The notes beneath the pieces were generated by a model. That model made no database searches. It was not told the DNA's origin and saw nothing but the letters and a program-made list of their open reading frames with translations. Shown here piece after piece: positions 1-10,674 of a DNA stretch of 64,000 nt; position 1 is the first letter of the stretch, and every line of letters starts with the position of its first letter. The DNA comes from Isoetes taiwanensis (taxonomy: Eukaryota; Streptophyta; Lycopodiopsida; Isoetales; Isoetaceae): positions 2,779,090 to 2,843,089 of the forward strand of contig JAJEKV010000055.1 in the NCBI GenBank assembly GCA_021234155.1, in the 5' to 3' direction. A program made the position numbers and the translations under genes.

Positions 1-1
1 C

Positions 2-2780
2 ATGCCGAATGTCATGCCTAAAGTTCGACAAAGCATTTTGAACCTCATGCAAGCTGCTGAAGGCCGCACGTTGGCTAATGTCCATGCCACCACTAGAGCT
101 CAACAAAGACAAGACGCACCTTCCACGTCTCAACCTCCACGCTCTCAGACATATCCCAATATCGCTGCGGAGGTTGACCTACCACGCACTCCCGCACCTG
201 TGGATCCAGCCGATCCTTTTTCTCATGTGCCTCTGGAACTCCAAGAGGAGCTAGCCAAAATCAAAATTCCTTTAAGCTTGGCCACAATTTTGAAACTCGT
301 CCCCGCTCTCAAGGACCGCTTACCACTCCCCGACTGTTTTTGGTTGGGGCTGTTGCTACCTCTACTCCCACGGTACATGCCGGGGTGGGCAATCAACAAG
401 TCAATCATGTTCAAATTGGCCGAGGTAGCGCGGTCAATCTCATCACGGATAAACTCCGCAAACAAATGGGCATCAAACAACTCTATCGTTGCCCCATATG
501 ACATCAAATTGGCCAATGGCCATATCCACGAGACCTCAAGGCGTCACGCCTCTTCTTCACATCAACATTGGTGATCTCGATTCCCCTTGAATTTGGTGTT
601 TGGAAGGCCGGAGAAGATCCGGTGATTATGAAATGTTGGTCGGCAGACCTTTTCTCCGCCAGGCCAAGAGTATCCATTACTGGGCCACGGCTCAGTTAAT
701 CATCACTGATGGTCACCTCAATGCCACCATGGACTTGGAAACAGGCAAAATCATTTCCGTCGACAATGCTGAACCCTCTCTCTCCGACACCGATTCTGAG
801 GACGCCCAGAATATTTATCAAGTTCAGGCTCCCCTGAAGTGCGCCTCGTCATCCTACCCCGAATATGCTGATCCTTGGGGAGAAATGACTCTTGATCAGG
901 ACCAGGCTGTGGCTGCTTTGCTTGACCCTTACCTGGCTCCTTGCAATCGAATCCAACGTGTTGATCACTTTTCAAACGCTGAACCTCCTGCAGCTCCTAT
1001 AGATGTACACGCTGTCATGAAGCAACCTCTGCTTGAGGAAACTCAGCAACCTCTCTTTTTCACCACGCAGAGTGCCACGCATCCTGTTATGCTTCAACCT
1101 CCTGCTCATATTGTCCAGGACACAGAAGTTATCCCCATATTCGGACTCTGCCGGTCGATTGTGGGCGTAGGCAACAATCACCGTCCGGACTTGTTTGCCA
1201 ATCTTCCGACACCCTATCGTAATGGGCTGTCATGCTCTTCAAAAGTTCAAACACATTTTCGCGGAGCTCTGAGAGATCTTCGGGGATCAACAAAACCTTG
1301 GGGGAACTCACCATTCCTACCAAGTCTGATGCACGCCCGCCTAGCAACGATGCATCGGCTCAACCCTAATTACCGTGATCGCGTCAAGGCAGAAATTGAC
1401 AAACTCCTTGCTGCAGGTTTGATCTATGAGGTCAAACATTCAATGGGTGAGCCCCATCGTCATTGCACTCAAACACAATGGTAAGATCCGCGTTTGCGTG
1501 GACTACCGAAAACTCAATCGTGCCCACGGGAGTGGTCATTTTCCACTTCCCTTCACGCACAGGTTCCGAAGAGGTTCTTTGGACATGAGATGTACTCCTT
1601 CATGGATGGTTTTTCGGCTACAATCAGATCTCAATCAAAGAATCTGATCAACTCAAGACTACTTTCACCACCCCCGTAAGTACTTTTTGCCTACAAGGTG
1701 GTTCCTTTTGGATTATCAAACTCTCCATCCACGTTTCAACGTATCATGCTCTCGCTTTTTCATGATTTTATGAAGGAAAATCCCTTCTTGCAAATTTTTC
1801 AAGATGACTTCTCGCCTCTGGTTCCATGGCTGACCATTTGGATAAATTGGAACTCGTCTTTTCAGAAATGTGATGAGTCCCAAGATTAGTCTCAATCCCG
1901 AGAAATGCACCTTTTAAGTCACTTCAGGTGTTCCGTTGGGACATGTGGTCAAGAAAAGCGGTATCACCACCGGATCTGCCAAAATCAGTTGTGTGCTCAA
2001 GGCTCAAGCACCGGCCAATATCAAGGAAACACGCTCTTTCTTGGGTAAGGTCAATTATTACTCCACCTTCATTCACCGGACTCGCAGCCCATTGCAGATC
2101 CCATTCAAACTCACGGGTGATGAATCCACCGGGCTTGGAATTCCCAAGCGGATCTTTGCTTTCCAACGCTTGAAGCTCTTGCTTACTCGGGCCCGGTTCT
2201 TGTTCCTCCTCAATGGGACAAGCCCTTTCATGTCCATGTCGATGTCTCGGCCTTTGCTATTGGAGCTGTTCTTTCTCAAGAATATGATGCGCTTGCCGAC
2301 AAACCAAACCGCTTCGCCAGCCGGAAACTCAATTGGTGAACGCAACTACTACGCCACAGAGCGAAGCCTTGGGTTTAATTTTTCGCGTCCAACGCCTTCC
2401 GTCACTATCTTTTGGGCGGTCGATCAAATTCTTTGTTGACCACCGTGCACTTCTTTATTTGATCAACAAATCCACGCCCACGGGCCGCATTGCTTTCGTT
2501 GGGTCCTCCTTCCTTAAAAATTTGCACCTTTTGAAATTGTTCACAAGGCGGCCAAATCTCATGTTGTCCCGGATTATCTTTCACGCATCCACACGGATGA
2601 TCCCTCCACCGGAGTCTCGGGCGCCTTTCCCGGACGCTCAACTCTTTTCTCGGTCACGGCAACACCTCATTGGTTTCATGACTTTCAGCGATATCTCCTC
2701 ACAGCGCTCTCCACCGGAGGGCGCCACGCTCTCTCCAAAAGCGCCAATCCCGCCGCCATCAATTTCTCCGAGAGGTCCAT
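2..2780 (+). pseudogene. Element A pol, N-terminal part: protease, reverse transcriptase, RNase H (frameshifted)
   Basis: The first ~190 codons are a proline-rich gag-protease linker. The aspartic protease region follows (about 400-780): a VNLITDKLRKQMG stretch after a damaged active site, and the MLVGRPFLRQAKS block typical of plant Ty3 proteases near 635. RT signatures appear in alternating frames: WVSPIVIALKHNGKIR and CVDYRKLN (1440-1515), the FMDGF block near 1600, VPFGLSNSPSTFQRIM (1700-1750) and the catalytic QDDF near 1800. RNase H follows with VDVSAFAIG near 2240, a YYATER block near 2345 and FFVDHRALLYLIN near 2435; its acidic residues are present across the frames. Numerous 1-base shifts and in-frame stops break it, so as read it cannot make an intact polyprotein. 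Confidence 0.85.
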
Positions 2781-3994
2781 GACTACACCATGGTTGCAGG
2801 CCATCTTTACAAAAGGGTAAGGATACCATCCTTCGACGTGTTCTCCCTCATGAGGTCCCGGATATTGTTCGAGAAGCCCATGAAGGGCTCGGTGGTGGTC
2901 ATTTTCATGGTGACACCACGGCACGCAAAATCCTTCTTGCTGGTTATTTTTGGCCCACGCTCTTCAAAGACGCCACGCCCACGCGCCCGACGTGTGATGC
3001 TTGCCGGCGTGTGGGATGGCCCACGCGTGGCGGCGCTCTTCCCTTGACGCCGTCCGCCACGCGCCACTTCCCTTCAGCAAATGGGGAATGGATTTTGTGG
3101 GACCCATCGATCCTCTTGCGCGGCACACCCGTGCCCGCTACATTCTGGTTCTCACTGACTATGCTACCAAATGGGCGGAAGCTTGCGCACTTCCAGACAA
3201 CACCTGCGGCCGCCATGACCAAAGTCATCTATCAACAAATCATCACGCCGATTCGGCCGCCCCACGGGCTGGTCGCTGATCGTGGTGTACATTTTATCAA
3301 TCACACCATCAAGGAGCTGACGGATTATCTCCTGATACATCATCACAAGAGCACACCTTACTATCCTCAAGGGAATGGTTTGGTTGAAAGCACCAACAAA
3401 ACTCTGGTCACAATTCTCAAGAAAATTTGTGGCCGCTTCTCCATGACCGACCGGCAAACCAAACTTCCCTCTTTTGTTCTATGGGCTTACAATACTTGTT
3501 TCAAAATAGCTACTGGTCACACTCCTTTCAAATTGGTTTATGGTCAAGAAGCTCTCATGCCTTTTGAGTACATTCTCCCCACTCTCCGTTTTCAACTGGC
3601 TACTGAGCCTGCTGCACTCAAAGAAAGGGTTTATCAATTGGAACAGTTGGATGAACTTAGAAGGGATGCTTATATTCGTGTTCTTCATGGACAACGGTTG
3701 CAAAAATCTTTACATGACAAACGTTTGAAGACAAAAACATTCCAGGACGGAGATTTGGTTCTTCTTTATGATTCTCGGTACAAAAATTTTCCGGGTAAGC
3801 TTAAGTTTCGATGGCTTGGCCCTTATCAAATTGTTCAAGTGGTTCAACCCAGCGTTTTCCAGCTGGCTGAGTTAGATGGAACTCCATTACCTACACTGGT
3901 TAATGGCTTTCGCCTCAAACCATTTCATACCACAGCAAGTGACACTCACCAAACAGATACAGTTCAAGACGCACACACAACAGATAGTGACTAA
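2780..3994 (+). CDS. Element A pol, integrase domain to polyprotein stop
   Basis: The HHCC zinc-binding region lies at about 2840-3010, in shifting frames ([14 protein letters not shown], then TCDACRR). The DDE core reads through one long frame from about 3150: MDFVGP just upstream in another frame, then ADRGVHF near 3280 and NGLVESTNK near 3380, giving D, D and E. The C-terminal part has the [10 protein letters not shown] and [10 protein letters not shown] blocks of plant Ty3 integrases and ends at TAA 3992-3994. No chromodomain follows, which agrees with a Tat/Athila rather than a chromovirus type. The protein would insert element cDNA into nuclear DNA. The last 280 codons are open, unlike the upstream domains, but a shift near 3120 separates the first catalytic Asp. 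Confidence 0.85.
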
Positions 3995-4133
3995 AACGGC
4001 GGCATATTATATTATAGGTGGAAATTTTTTACAAAATGTGGGCACAGCCCAGCTATTTCCGCTATGGGCACTGCCCTATATACAAAAACGGGCTCAGAGC
4101 CCTATCTACTAAAAACCTAAGAAGAAAAACCCT

Positions 4134-4355
4134 CTACTCCGGGTTCGGAGCAGAGGTGATGCGGAGGAGGTGGTAGAGGTTCTGCTCAGGGTCCCAGCGA
4201 AGGTGCAGAACCACCTCCATTGCGTTGGTCTTCGGATCGGGATGTTCAGCCATCCCGGCACACCAGCCATCCATTCTCAGGCCACGATTGTGGCAGCGCC
4301 AGAGGTCCAGACAATCCATCTTGCAGGTAATCCACTCCTGACAGTTAGTGGGCAT
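4134..4355 (-). CDS. Conserved antisense ORF of element A (73 aa, unknown function)
   Basis: The minus-strand ORF runs from ATG 4355 to a TAG just left of 4137. Its product is rich in Trp and Cys: EWITCKMDCLDLWRCHNRG, then WDPE and ITSAPNPE at the C terminus. Element B encodes the same 73 residues with 61 identical, no indel across the whole ORF and the same stop position, although the sense ORFs around it have many indels between the two copies. In A a 1-base loss has cut off an N-terminal extension (MAPKMAAAG in A, MALSMAAAG in B). No signal peptide or membrane segment is visible. I do not recognise a domain. Grande-type Tat elements are known to carry extra, including antisense, ORFs between pol and the 3' LTR; this may be a counterpart. 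Confidence 0.6.
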   Translation of the reverse strand: MPTNCQEWITCKMDCLDLWRCHNRGLRMDGWCAGMAEHPDPKTNAMEVVLHLRWDPEQNLYHLLRITSAPNPE

Positions 4356-4428
4356 AGTGCGCCTCGTTCAAACCCGGCGGCCGCCATCTTTGGCGCCATC
4401 GGATGTCTTCGCTTCACTCCCGGTTCGT

Positions 4429-4436
4429 CTTATATA
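4429..4436 (-). promoter_or_regulatory. Minus-strand TATA box ahead of the antisense ORF (element A)
   Basis: On the minus strand the sequence reads TATATAAG, about 75 bases upstream of the ATG at 4355. The same TATATAAG lies at 23623-23630 in element B at a matching distance from its ORF. Conserved position and sequence suggest a promoter separate from the LTR. Confidence 0.5.
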
Positions 4437-4939
4437 GCCAACTGCGGAACTCCTTGTCGACGTGGACCAATCACAACCATCGCCAACGTGTTTGCAATGC
4501 AAGGCTGTTTCTAAAATGAGAATCTTTTCTCCCGCCGCATATCTAGCCATGGTACCTTCTGACACATTCCTTTTAATGATATCCCACTTCGAGTTGCCAG
4601 CATTAAATGCCATTCCTTCCTTACATACTCGTCAAACATTAATGTGTGTCCTTTGGCCACCTGTCACATCCGATCATTCTCTCACGCCTCATCTCCACCG
4701 TTCATTGCTTCTCCCTTTGTTGTTCGGGGACTTAGCCAAATTTTTGCCTCTCAATCCCCTCCTTGGCATCTTTCGACACCTGGCACCATCAACGGTTACA
4801 GTTTCGCCCTCATCATACCTCTTCGCCTCCATTTGCGCGCCCTAAACCTTTTCGTCTCTCTGCGCCCCGTCCTTCGCCGTCCTCCGTTCTCCGCTCTCGC
4901 CTTCTTCAACCCGGTTCATTCATTCGACGCTTTTTAGCC

Positions 4940-7930
4940 ATGGCTGCCCCCAAACTTTCTACACTTCAAGCTTCTGCTCCAAGGGATGCGACTCTTTTCG
5001 GGTCTGTGTCTTTCTCGACGCCCACCTTTCGAGAGGCCCTTGTTGGTCTGAGTCGGGAAGTTGCGGAACGCCACAAGCTTTACGAATTTTCACAAATGGA
5101 GCTCCCGGCCCCAAATCCGGCGCAATTGCAGCAGTTCATCGCACACATCGTCAACAGCCCGGAAGGATTTGCTACGGTGGTCGATGGCACCACCATTTTA
5201 CTTACTCGGCATTTGATTTCTGGTATTCCACATCCCTTTGCAAAAACCTTCGTCTCTTGGGCTGCTTTACGGGACATGGGCGTCACTTTCGGTTGGCTAT
5301 TGCTTATCAAACCAACCAAAGATCGCCTCACAAATATTGCCAAATCCCATGAGACTTTTTGTGAAGTTTACGTGGCGAAAATTGCTTGGGCATTCCATTA
5401 AGAACACCCACATCAATAAGCCGTTTTATAACATGGTCATCACTGCCATCCACTCCACTCTCCATGTTGATTGGCCACAGCTTTTATTCTACCGCCTTCT
5501 TCAAGAAGTAGACCGCATCGGGGCTACCCCCCTCCTCGTCTCTGAAATTTCGTGGGTGGCCATCTTCAGGCCCTCATTAAATCATTATCTTCCTTCTCTT
5601 GAGAGTCCTTCCACTTCCCATACCTCCACTTTCGGCTCTGCATTCCCGGTCCAACTCAACAAGCCCCTCGTCCTGTTCAACATCAGACCACGCATGTCAC
5701 TGTCTCCTTTTCTTCCTCTGAGGCCACGCCTTCCCATTCCCGTCATGCCTCTCAACAATCTCAGACAAGGCCGCAGCAGGGCTCTGCCCCTCCCCATCCT
5801 CGACAGCTCCTGTACAAATTCCAGCAAGATGTTCAAACCGCTGCCATGCAGCTACATGCATCCCAGGAGGCTCTCATGATGTGTTCAGTCGTCCCCGGAG
5901 GCTTCCGATCTTTGTTCAAAGAGACCTTCAAGCTGCCACTGCCCATGTTCAAACTTTGGAAGCCCAACTTCAAGAAAAGCACGCGGCTCTATTACAGGCC
6001 CGTATAGATCTCACCAGTGCTCAGGATCAGACCAGCCTACTTACCGATCAGCAGGCGCAGCTCCAAACTCAAATTCAGGACTTATTGGAACAGAACAAGT
6101 CCAAAGATACCCTCCTGGGTGAAAAGGAGAAACACATTGCTAAGCTAGACACCTTGTACTTTCGAGCTTTGTGACAATTACAGACACTCAAGTTCAAAAT
6201 CTCACTTTGAGCATGAAGCTTCGACTCACCTCCAGGAAGCTCATTTCCACGCCACCAATCGCTTAACGTCCCTCCAGACTCAGCTTTTGGAGGCTCAGAA
6301 ACAAAAGGTCGTCGATGACGCGGAGATTGCCACGCTTCGCCTCCATACTCCGGGGCAATCCTCTTCACATGCCACGCTTCCTGGTAAACGGGTCCGTGAT
6401 CAGTCCCGTCTTTTGTTAGAAAAGGAGCATCGGATCCGTGACCTTGAACATCAGCTCCAACAAGCAGTTCAATCTGCTGAGGAAGCCCAACACAAACAGG
6501 AGGGATATCTTGACATTGCTACAAACATCCCGGTGGACTTCTCTACTCCTTCCAGCTATCTTGACTATGTGGTGGCCCGACGGCACCTCTTTCTTTTGAA
6601 GTGGTACGCGGCCAATGGCAATGTTCATCAACAGCCACTCAAAAGTGTGGACTTCCTTCGAATCTGGCCGGATCTCTCTATAGAAGACAAGGGTTTATTT
6701 TGTGCACTCTTAGTCTTTGATCAAAACTACGGTTGAAGATCCCGAATTAGTCATCTTCCGAGTGGTTCAGCCAATGGCTTATGTTTTTCATGACTTCTAC
6801 CTGGCGGATCTTCAGGATAAATTCCGGGAGGCCCATCGTGTTTTTAGAGGCAACTCTAATGCTGCTTGGTTGTTATCACCAACCAATAAATATTTTAAGG
6901 ATCCCGCTTCGGTCTCGGACTTTTGAGCGACAGAGTACATGCCCGAATCGCTCGGCGCTTACCTCGTGGCGGTCGAAACGTTGGAACAGGTAAACAAAAA
7001 TCTGGCGCACCCTGATGATCTTGAGTTTGCTCAGATTTATATGCAGCACTTGGGTGGCTACAATCAACTCCGTGGCCTTCTGGAAAGCAAGACCATCCCC
7101 ACGGGTTGGGTCAATCCTCTTGTCTATCAATTACTCTCTACTTCAGAATGGGACCATTGGTGTCGTGCTCTTGATCAAAATCTTGTTCAAGCATTTAGGG
7201 ACATGGCTCTGCAACCCATGCACACGGGCATGCTTCCCTCTCCATATGCTTCCTTAGGAGCCCCTCCCCGCCCACGGTTCCTTTCTTCTGACTGGCGTCT
7301 TCCCTTTTGGACGAAGGTCCTGGATGGCCACGCTGGGTCAACTCCGCCTCAGATCTCCACGGATCTCCGGTGGGATCCCCGATTTGTCAGACGCTCCAAT
7401 TGGGAGGAGAATGCCACTTTGGACACTACTGAAAATTGGATTTATATCGGTAATGAGCGTGGTTGGCAAAAGCCTGCTGATGCTCTTCATGGTCTTGACA
7501 CCTTCTTGCAGAATGCCGCCACCTCACCAGATCCTTCAAGATAACACACCAAAGCGGGTTTTGTGCTGCTCTCAAATGCATCCCGGTCAGCTCTTTAAAT
7601 GGCGGCGTCAATCTTTCACTTTACCCAATCCGAATGCCGATTAATCGGTGCCTTCGGTCTTCAAACTTGCCTTCTCATGGAGTGCCAGTTTGTTCCTTCG
7701 GCTGCCCATGCTGCCCTGGAAGACATGGTGCGCTCTCACTTCCTCATTGAGGCCCATCCTGCCCTAGGGCTCAACACCCCCGGCGGCTCTTCAAACACGC
7801 CAGACCTCATTGCTCATTACCATAATGGCGCGATCTCATTCCCCGAGGATCACTTTCCGACTGCTGGTTTCCCGCCTTCGGAAGCACTTCCTCCTTTTCT
7901 TCGGACTGAGTGTCATTTGGTGGGGGGGAG
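4940..7930 (+). pseudogene. Element A ORF3: ~1000-aa coiled-coil protein of unknown function (frameshifted)
   Basis: The start ATG at 4940 opens MAAPKLSTLQASAPRD, matched by MAITQRFPQLQSSAPRD at the same place in element B. Parts in order: an N-terminal globular region (FREALVGLSREVAERH, PAPNPAQLQQFIAH), a Ser/Pro-rich middle (5550-5850), a heptad-rich coiled coil (5881-6174 and 6380-6500, many Gln/Glu/Leu), then a Trp-rich C-terminal domain (YLDYVVARRHLFLLKWYA, FLRIWPDLS, VQPMAYVFHDFYLAD, YMQHLGGYNQLR, WDPRFVRRSNW, ENWIYIGNERGWQ). The frame runs through the polypurine tract into the LTR. At least five shifts break it. I see no signal peptide or membrane helix, so it is not an envelope-like protein. 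Plant Athila/Tat elements often have an extra ORF here; its function is not established. Confidence 0.7.
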
Positions 7931-8529
7931 TGTTAGTCCTGTGCCTCCTGGTTCAGGACTATTCATGCATACGACGGACCAGGTCAAGCTCAAGGATCCA
8001 CGAGGCGAGGCATGGGTCAGCCATCAAAGGCTCGCCCGAAAGACCAAGCGGCCGAACCCGCAGTCAAAGCTGCGTCCCGAATCAACAAGAGGCCCGCCGG
8101 ACAAGTGATGGCCCGTCACCGCAGCGCGTCGGCGTCAAGCGTGATTCTAGGCACTTCAAGAGGCACCGCCAACATTCCTGCAAATCATGCCTCCTCCTTC
8201 GAGCTCGGCACCCAGATCGATCCGGGGTGTCTATATTGGGCCAAAGGCCATTGTACTATATATATGAGTAGAGCTAGCACATGAGTTTTTTAGATGAGTT
8301 TTGAGTCTTGTCTCTCTTCAGTCTTCTCTCGATTGCGAGAGTTCATGTATGTTCATCATTGATATCAAGGAAGCTTATCATTTTCCTCTCACTGTTCTCT
8401 CTTGTTCTGTTTTCTTCTTGTTCTTTTCTTGCAAATCCCGCGTGACATAGTCCCCCGGATTCTCTGTTAGATCCAAGGGTCCTCACAGAGGGCTGTCTTG
8501 CAGGAGTTTCCGAACCCAGACCCGAAACA
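7931..8529 (+). repeat. Element A LTR 1 (599 bp)
   Basis: Starts TGTTAG directly after a G-rich polypurine tract (7918-7930) and ends in AAACA. TATATATA lies at about 8257-8264, followed by a CT-rich transcribed part with repeated 'gttctctcttgttctg' blocks. It aligns along its length with 10086-10674 and with both LTRs of element B. Confidence 0.9.
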
Positions 8530-10085
8530 ACATGCCACGCTTCTTGGTAAACGGGTCCGTGATCAGTCCCGTCTTTTGTTAGAAAAGGAGCATCGGATCC
8601 GTGACCTTGAACATCAGCTCCAGCAAGCAGTTCAATCTGCTGAGGAAGCCCAACACAAACAGGAGGGATATCTTGACATTGCTACAAACATCCCGGTGGA
8701 CTTCTCTACTCCTTCCAGCTATCTTGACTATGTGGTGGCCCGACGGCACCTCTTTCTTTTGAAGTGGTACGCGGCCAATGGCAATGTTCATCAACAGCCA
8801 CTCAAAAGTGTGGACTTCCTTCGAATCTGGCCGGATCTCTCTATAGAAGACAAGGGTTTATTTTGTGCACTCTTAGTCTTTGATCAGCTTACGGTTGAAG
8901 ATCCTGAATTAGTCATCTTCCGAGTGGTTCAGCCAATGGCTTATGTTTTTCATGACTTCTACCTGGCGGATCTTCAGGATAAATTCCGGGATGAGGCCCA
9001 TCGTGTTTTTAGAGGCAACTCCAATGCTGCTTGGTTGTTATCACCAACCAATAAATATTTCAAGGATCCCGCTTTCGGTCTCGGACTTTTGAGCGAGAGT
9101 ACATGCCCCGAACCGCTCAAGACTTACCTCTCTGTGGCAGGTCGAAACGTTGGAACAGGTAAACAAAAATCTGGCGCACCCTGATGATCTTGAGTTTGCT
9201 CAGATTTATATGCAGCACTTGGGAGGCTACAATCAACTCCGTGGCCTTCTGGAAAGCAAGACCATCCCCACGGGTTGGGTCAATCCTCCTGTCTATCAAT
9301 TACTCTCTACTTCAGAATGGGACCATTGGTGTCGTGCTCTTGATCAAAATCTTGTTCAAGCATTTAGGGACATGGCTCTGCAACCCACCCACACGGGCAT
9401 ACTTCCCTCTCCATATGCTTCCTTAGGAGCCCCTCCCCGCCCACGGTTCCTTTCTTTCCCGACCGGTCTTTCCTTTTGGGCCGAAGGTCCCGGATGGCCA
9501 CGCGGGTCAACTCCGCCTCGGATCTCCACGGATCTCCGGTGGGATCCACGATTTGTCGAGGCAGCTCAATTGGGAGGAGAATGCCACTTTGGACACTACT
9601 AAAAATTGGATTTATATCGGTAATGAGCGTGGTTGGCAAAAGCCTGCTGATGCTCTTCATGGTCTTGACACCTTCTTGCAGAATGCCGCCACCTCACCAG
9701 ATCCTTCGATTAACCATCAAGCGGGGTTTACGTCTTTGCTCTCAAATGCATCCCAGTCAGCTCTTTAAATGGCGGCGTCCAATCTTTCACTTTGCAATCC
9801 GAATGCCGGTCGGTGCCTTGGTCTTCAAACTTGCCTTCTCATGGAGTGCCGGTTTGTTCCTTCCATTTGCCCATGCTGCCACGGAAGACATGGTGCGCTC
9901 ACTTCCTCATTGAGGCCCATCCCGCCCTAGGGCTCCAACACCCGGACGCTCTTCAAACACGCCGGGACCTCATTGCTCATTACCATAATGGCGCCTTACC
10001 TCATTCCCGAGGATCACTTCCAAATCGACTGGTTTCCCCGCCGGGCACTTCCTCCTTTTCTTGGTGAGTGTCATTTGGTGGGGAG
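8530..10085 (+). pseudogene. Element A: second copy of ORF3 3' half between the two LTRs
   Basis: The first bases after LTR 1 (acatgccacgcttc) match ORF3 from about 6367 onward, and the similarity continues to the polypurine tract before LTR 2. The copy repeats the coiled-coil tail and the Trp-rich C-terminal domain, with the YLDYVVARRH block at about 8720 and WCRALDQNLVQAF at about 9330. In places it is less broken than the first copy: one frame reads from 8498 to 9184, where the first copy has a shift near 6720. It contains its own indels. The junction with the LTR shares a short aca microhomology, so the segment looks like a tandem duplication of ORF3 end plus LTR. Confidence 0.85.
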
Positions 10086-10674
10086 TGTTAGTCCTGTGCC
10101 TCTGGGTTCGGGACTATTCATGCATCTGACGGACCAGGTCAAGCTCAAGGATCCACAGGCGAGGCATGGGTCACCATCAAAGGCTCGCCAGAAGACCAAG
10201 CGGCCAGACCACGCATCAAAGCTGCGTCCCCACAACAAGAGGTGCCGCTCGGACAAGTGATGGCCCGTCACCGGCGTCGGCGTCAGCGTGATTCTAGGCA
10301 CTTCAAGAGGCACCGCCAACATTCCTACCATCGGGCCTCCTTCCAGTGAGTCGGCACCGAGATCAGTCAGGGTGTCTATATTGGGCCAAAGGCCATTGTA
10401 CTATATATATGAGTAGAGCTAGCACATGAGTTTTTAGATGAGTTTTGAGTCTTGTCTCTCTTCAGTCTTCTCTCGATTGCGAGAGTTCATATATGTTCAT
10501 CATTGATATCAAGGAAGCTTATCATTTTCCTCTCACTGTTCTCTCTTGTTCTGTTTTCTTCTTGTTCTTTTCTTGCAAATCCCGCGTGACATAGTCCCCC
10601 GGATTCTCCTGTTAGATCCAAGGGTCCTCACAGAGGGCTGTCTTGCAGGAGTTCCCGAACCCAGACCCCAAACA
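10086..10674 (+). repeat. Element A LTR 2 (589 bp), right end of the element
   Basis: Starts TGTTAG after a short purine tract (10078-10085) and ends in CCAAACA. It is followed by ggagtgcttagcg, which is the array unit sequence, so 10674 is the element boundary. A TATATATA box lies near 10402. Confidence 0.9.

Larger units (their letters stand above)
3995..4939. other. Element A spacer between integrase and ORF3
   Basis: About 950 bases without a sense gene. It starts with three related short lines around 4030-4110 that repeat 'ggca..gccc.tat.ta' blocks, then holds the antisense ORF (4134-4355) and its TATA box. The stretch 4440-4930 is CT-rich, ending in a pyrimidine-rich leader just before the ORF3 start, and could carry a promoter or leader for ORF3. 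The corresponding spacer in element B is 23188-24133. Confidence 0.6.
1..10674 (+). mobile_element. Element A: Tat-like Ty3 LTR retrotransposon, 5' end outside window, duplicated 3' end
   Basis: Order on the plus strand: end of gag/protease linker, protease, RT, RNase H, integrase, a spacer with an antisense ORF, ORF3, an LTR (7931-8529), a second copy of the ORF3 3' half (8530-10085) and a second LTR (10086-10674). The same order and related sequence occur in element B, so A and B are one family. The sense ORFs carry many single-base indels. The right LTR ends in CA and is followed by ggagt, the likely target duplication. In the other array units the matching site reads ggtaggagtgcttagcg, so the left flank outside the window should end in ggagt. 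A is inserted at the edge of array unit 1. Confidence 0.9.

Noticed and set aside
3700-3994. Chromodomain at the end of integrase
   Set aside because: The tail after the GPYQI block has no chromodomain aromatic pattern and ends soon after; this fits Tat/Athila rather than chromoviruses.
4940-7930. Envelope protein for ORF3
   Set aside because: No signal peptide, membrane helix or furin-like site can be seen in either copy; the protein is a soluble-looking coiled-coil type.
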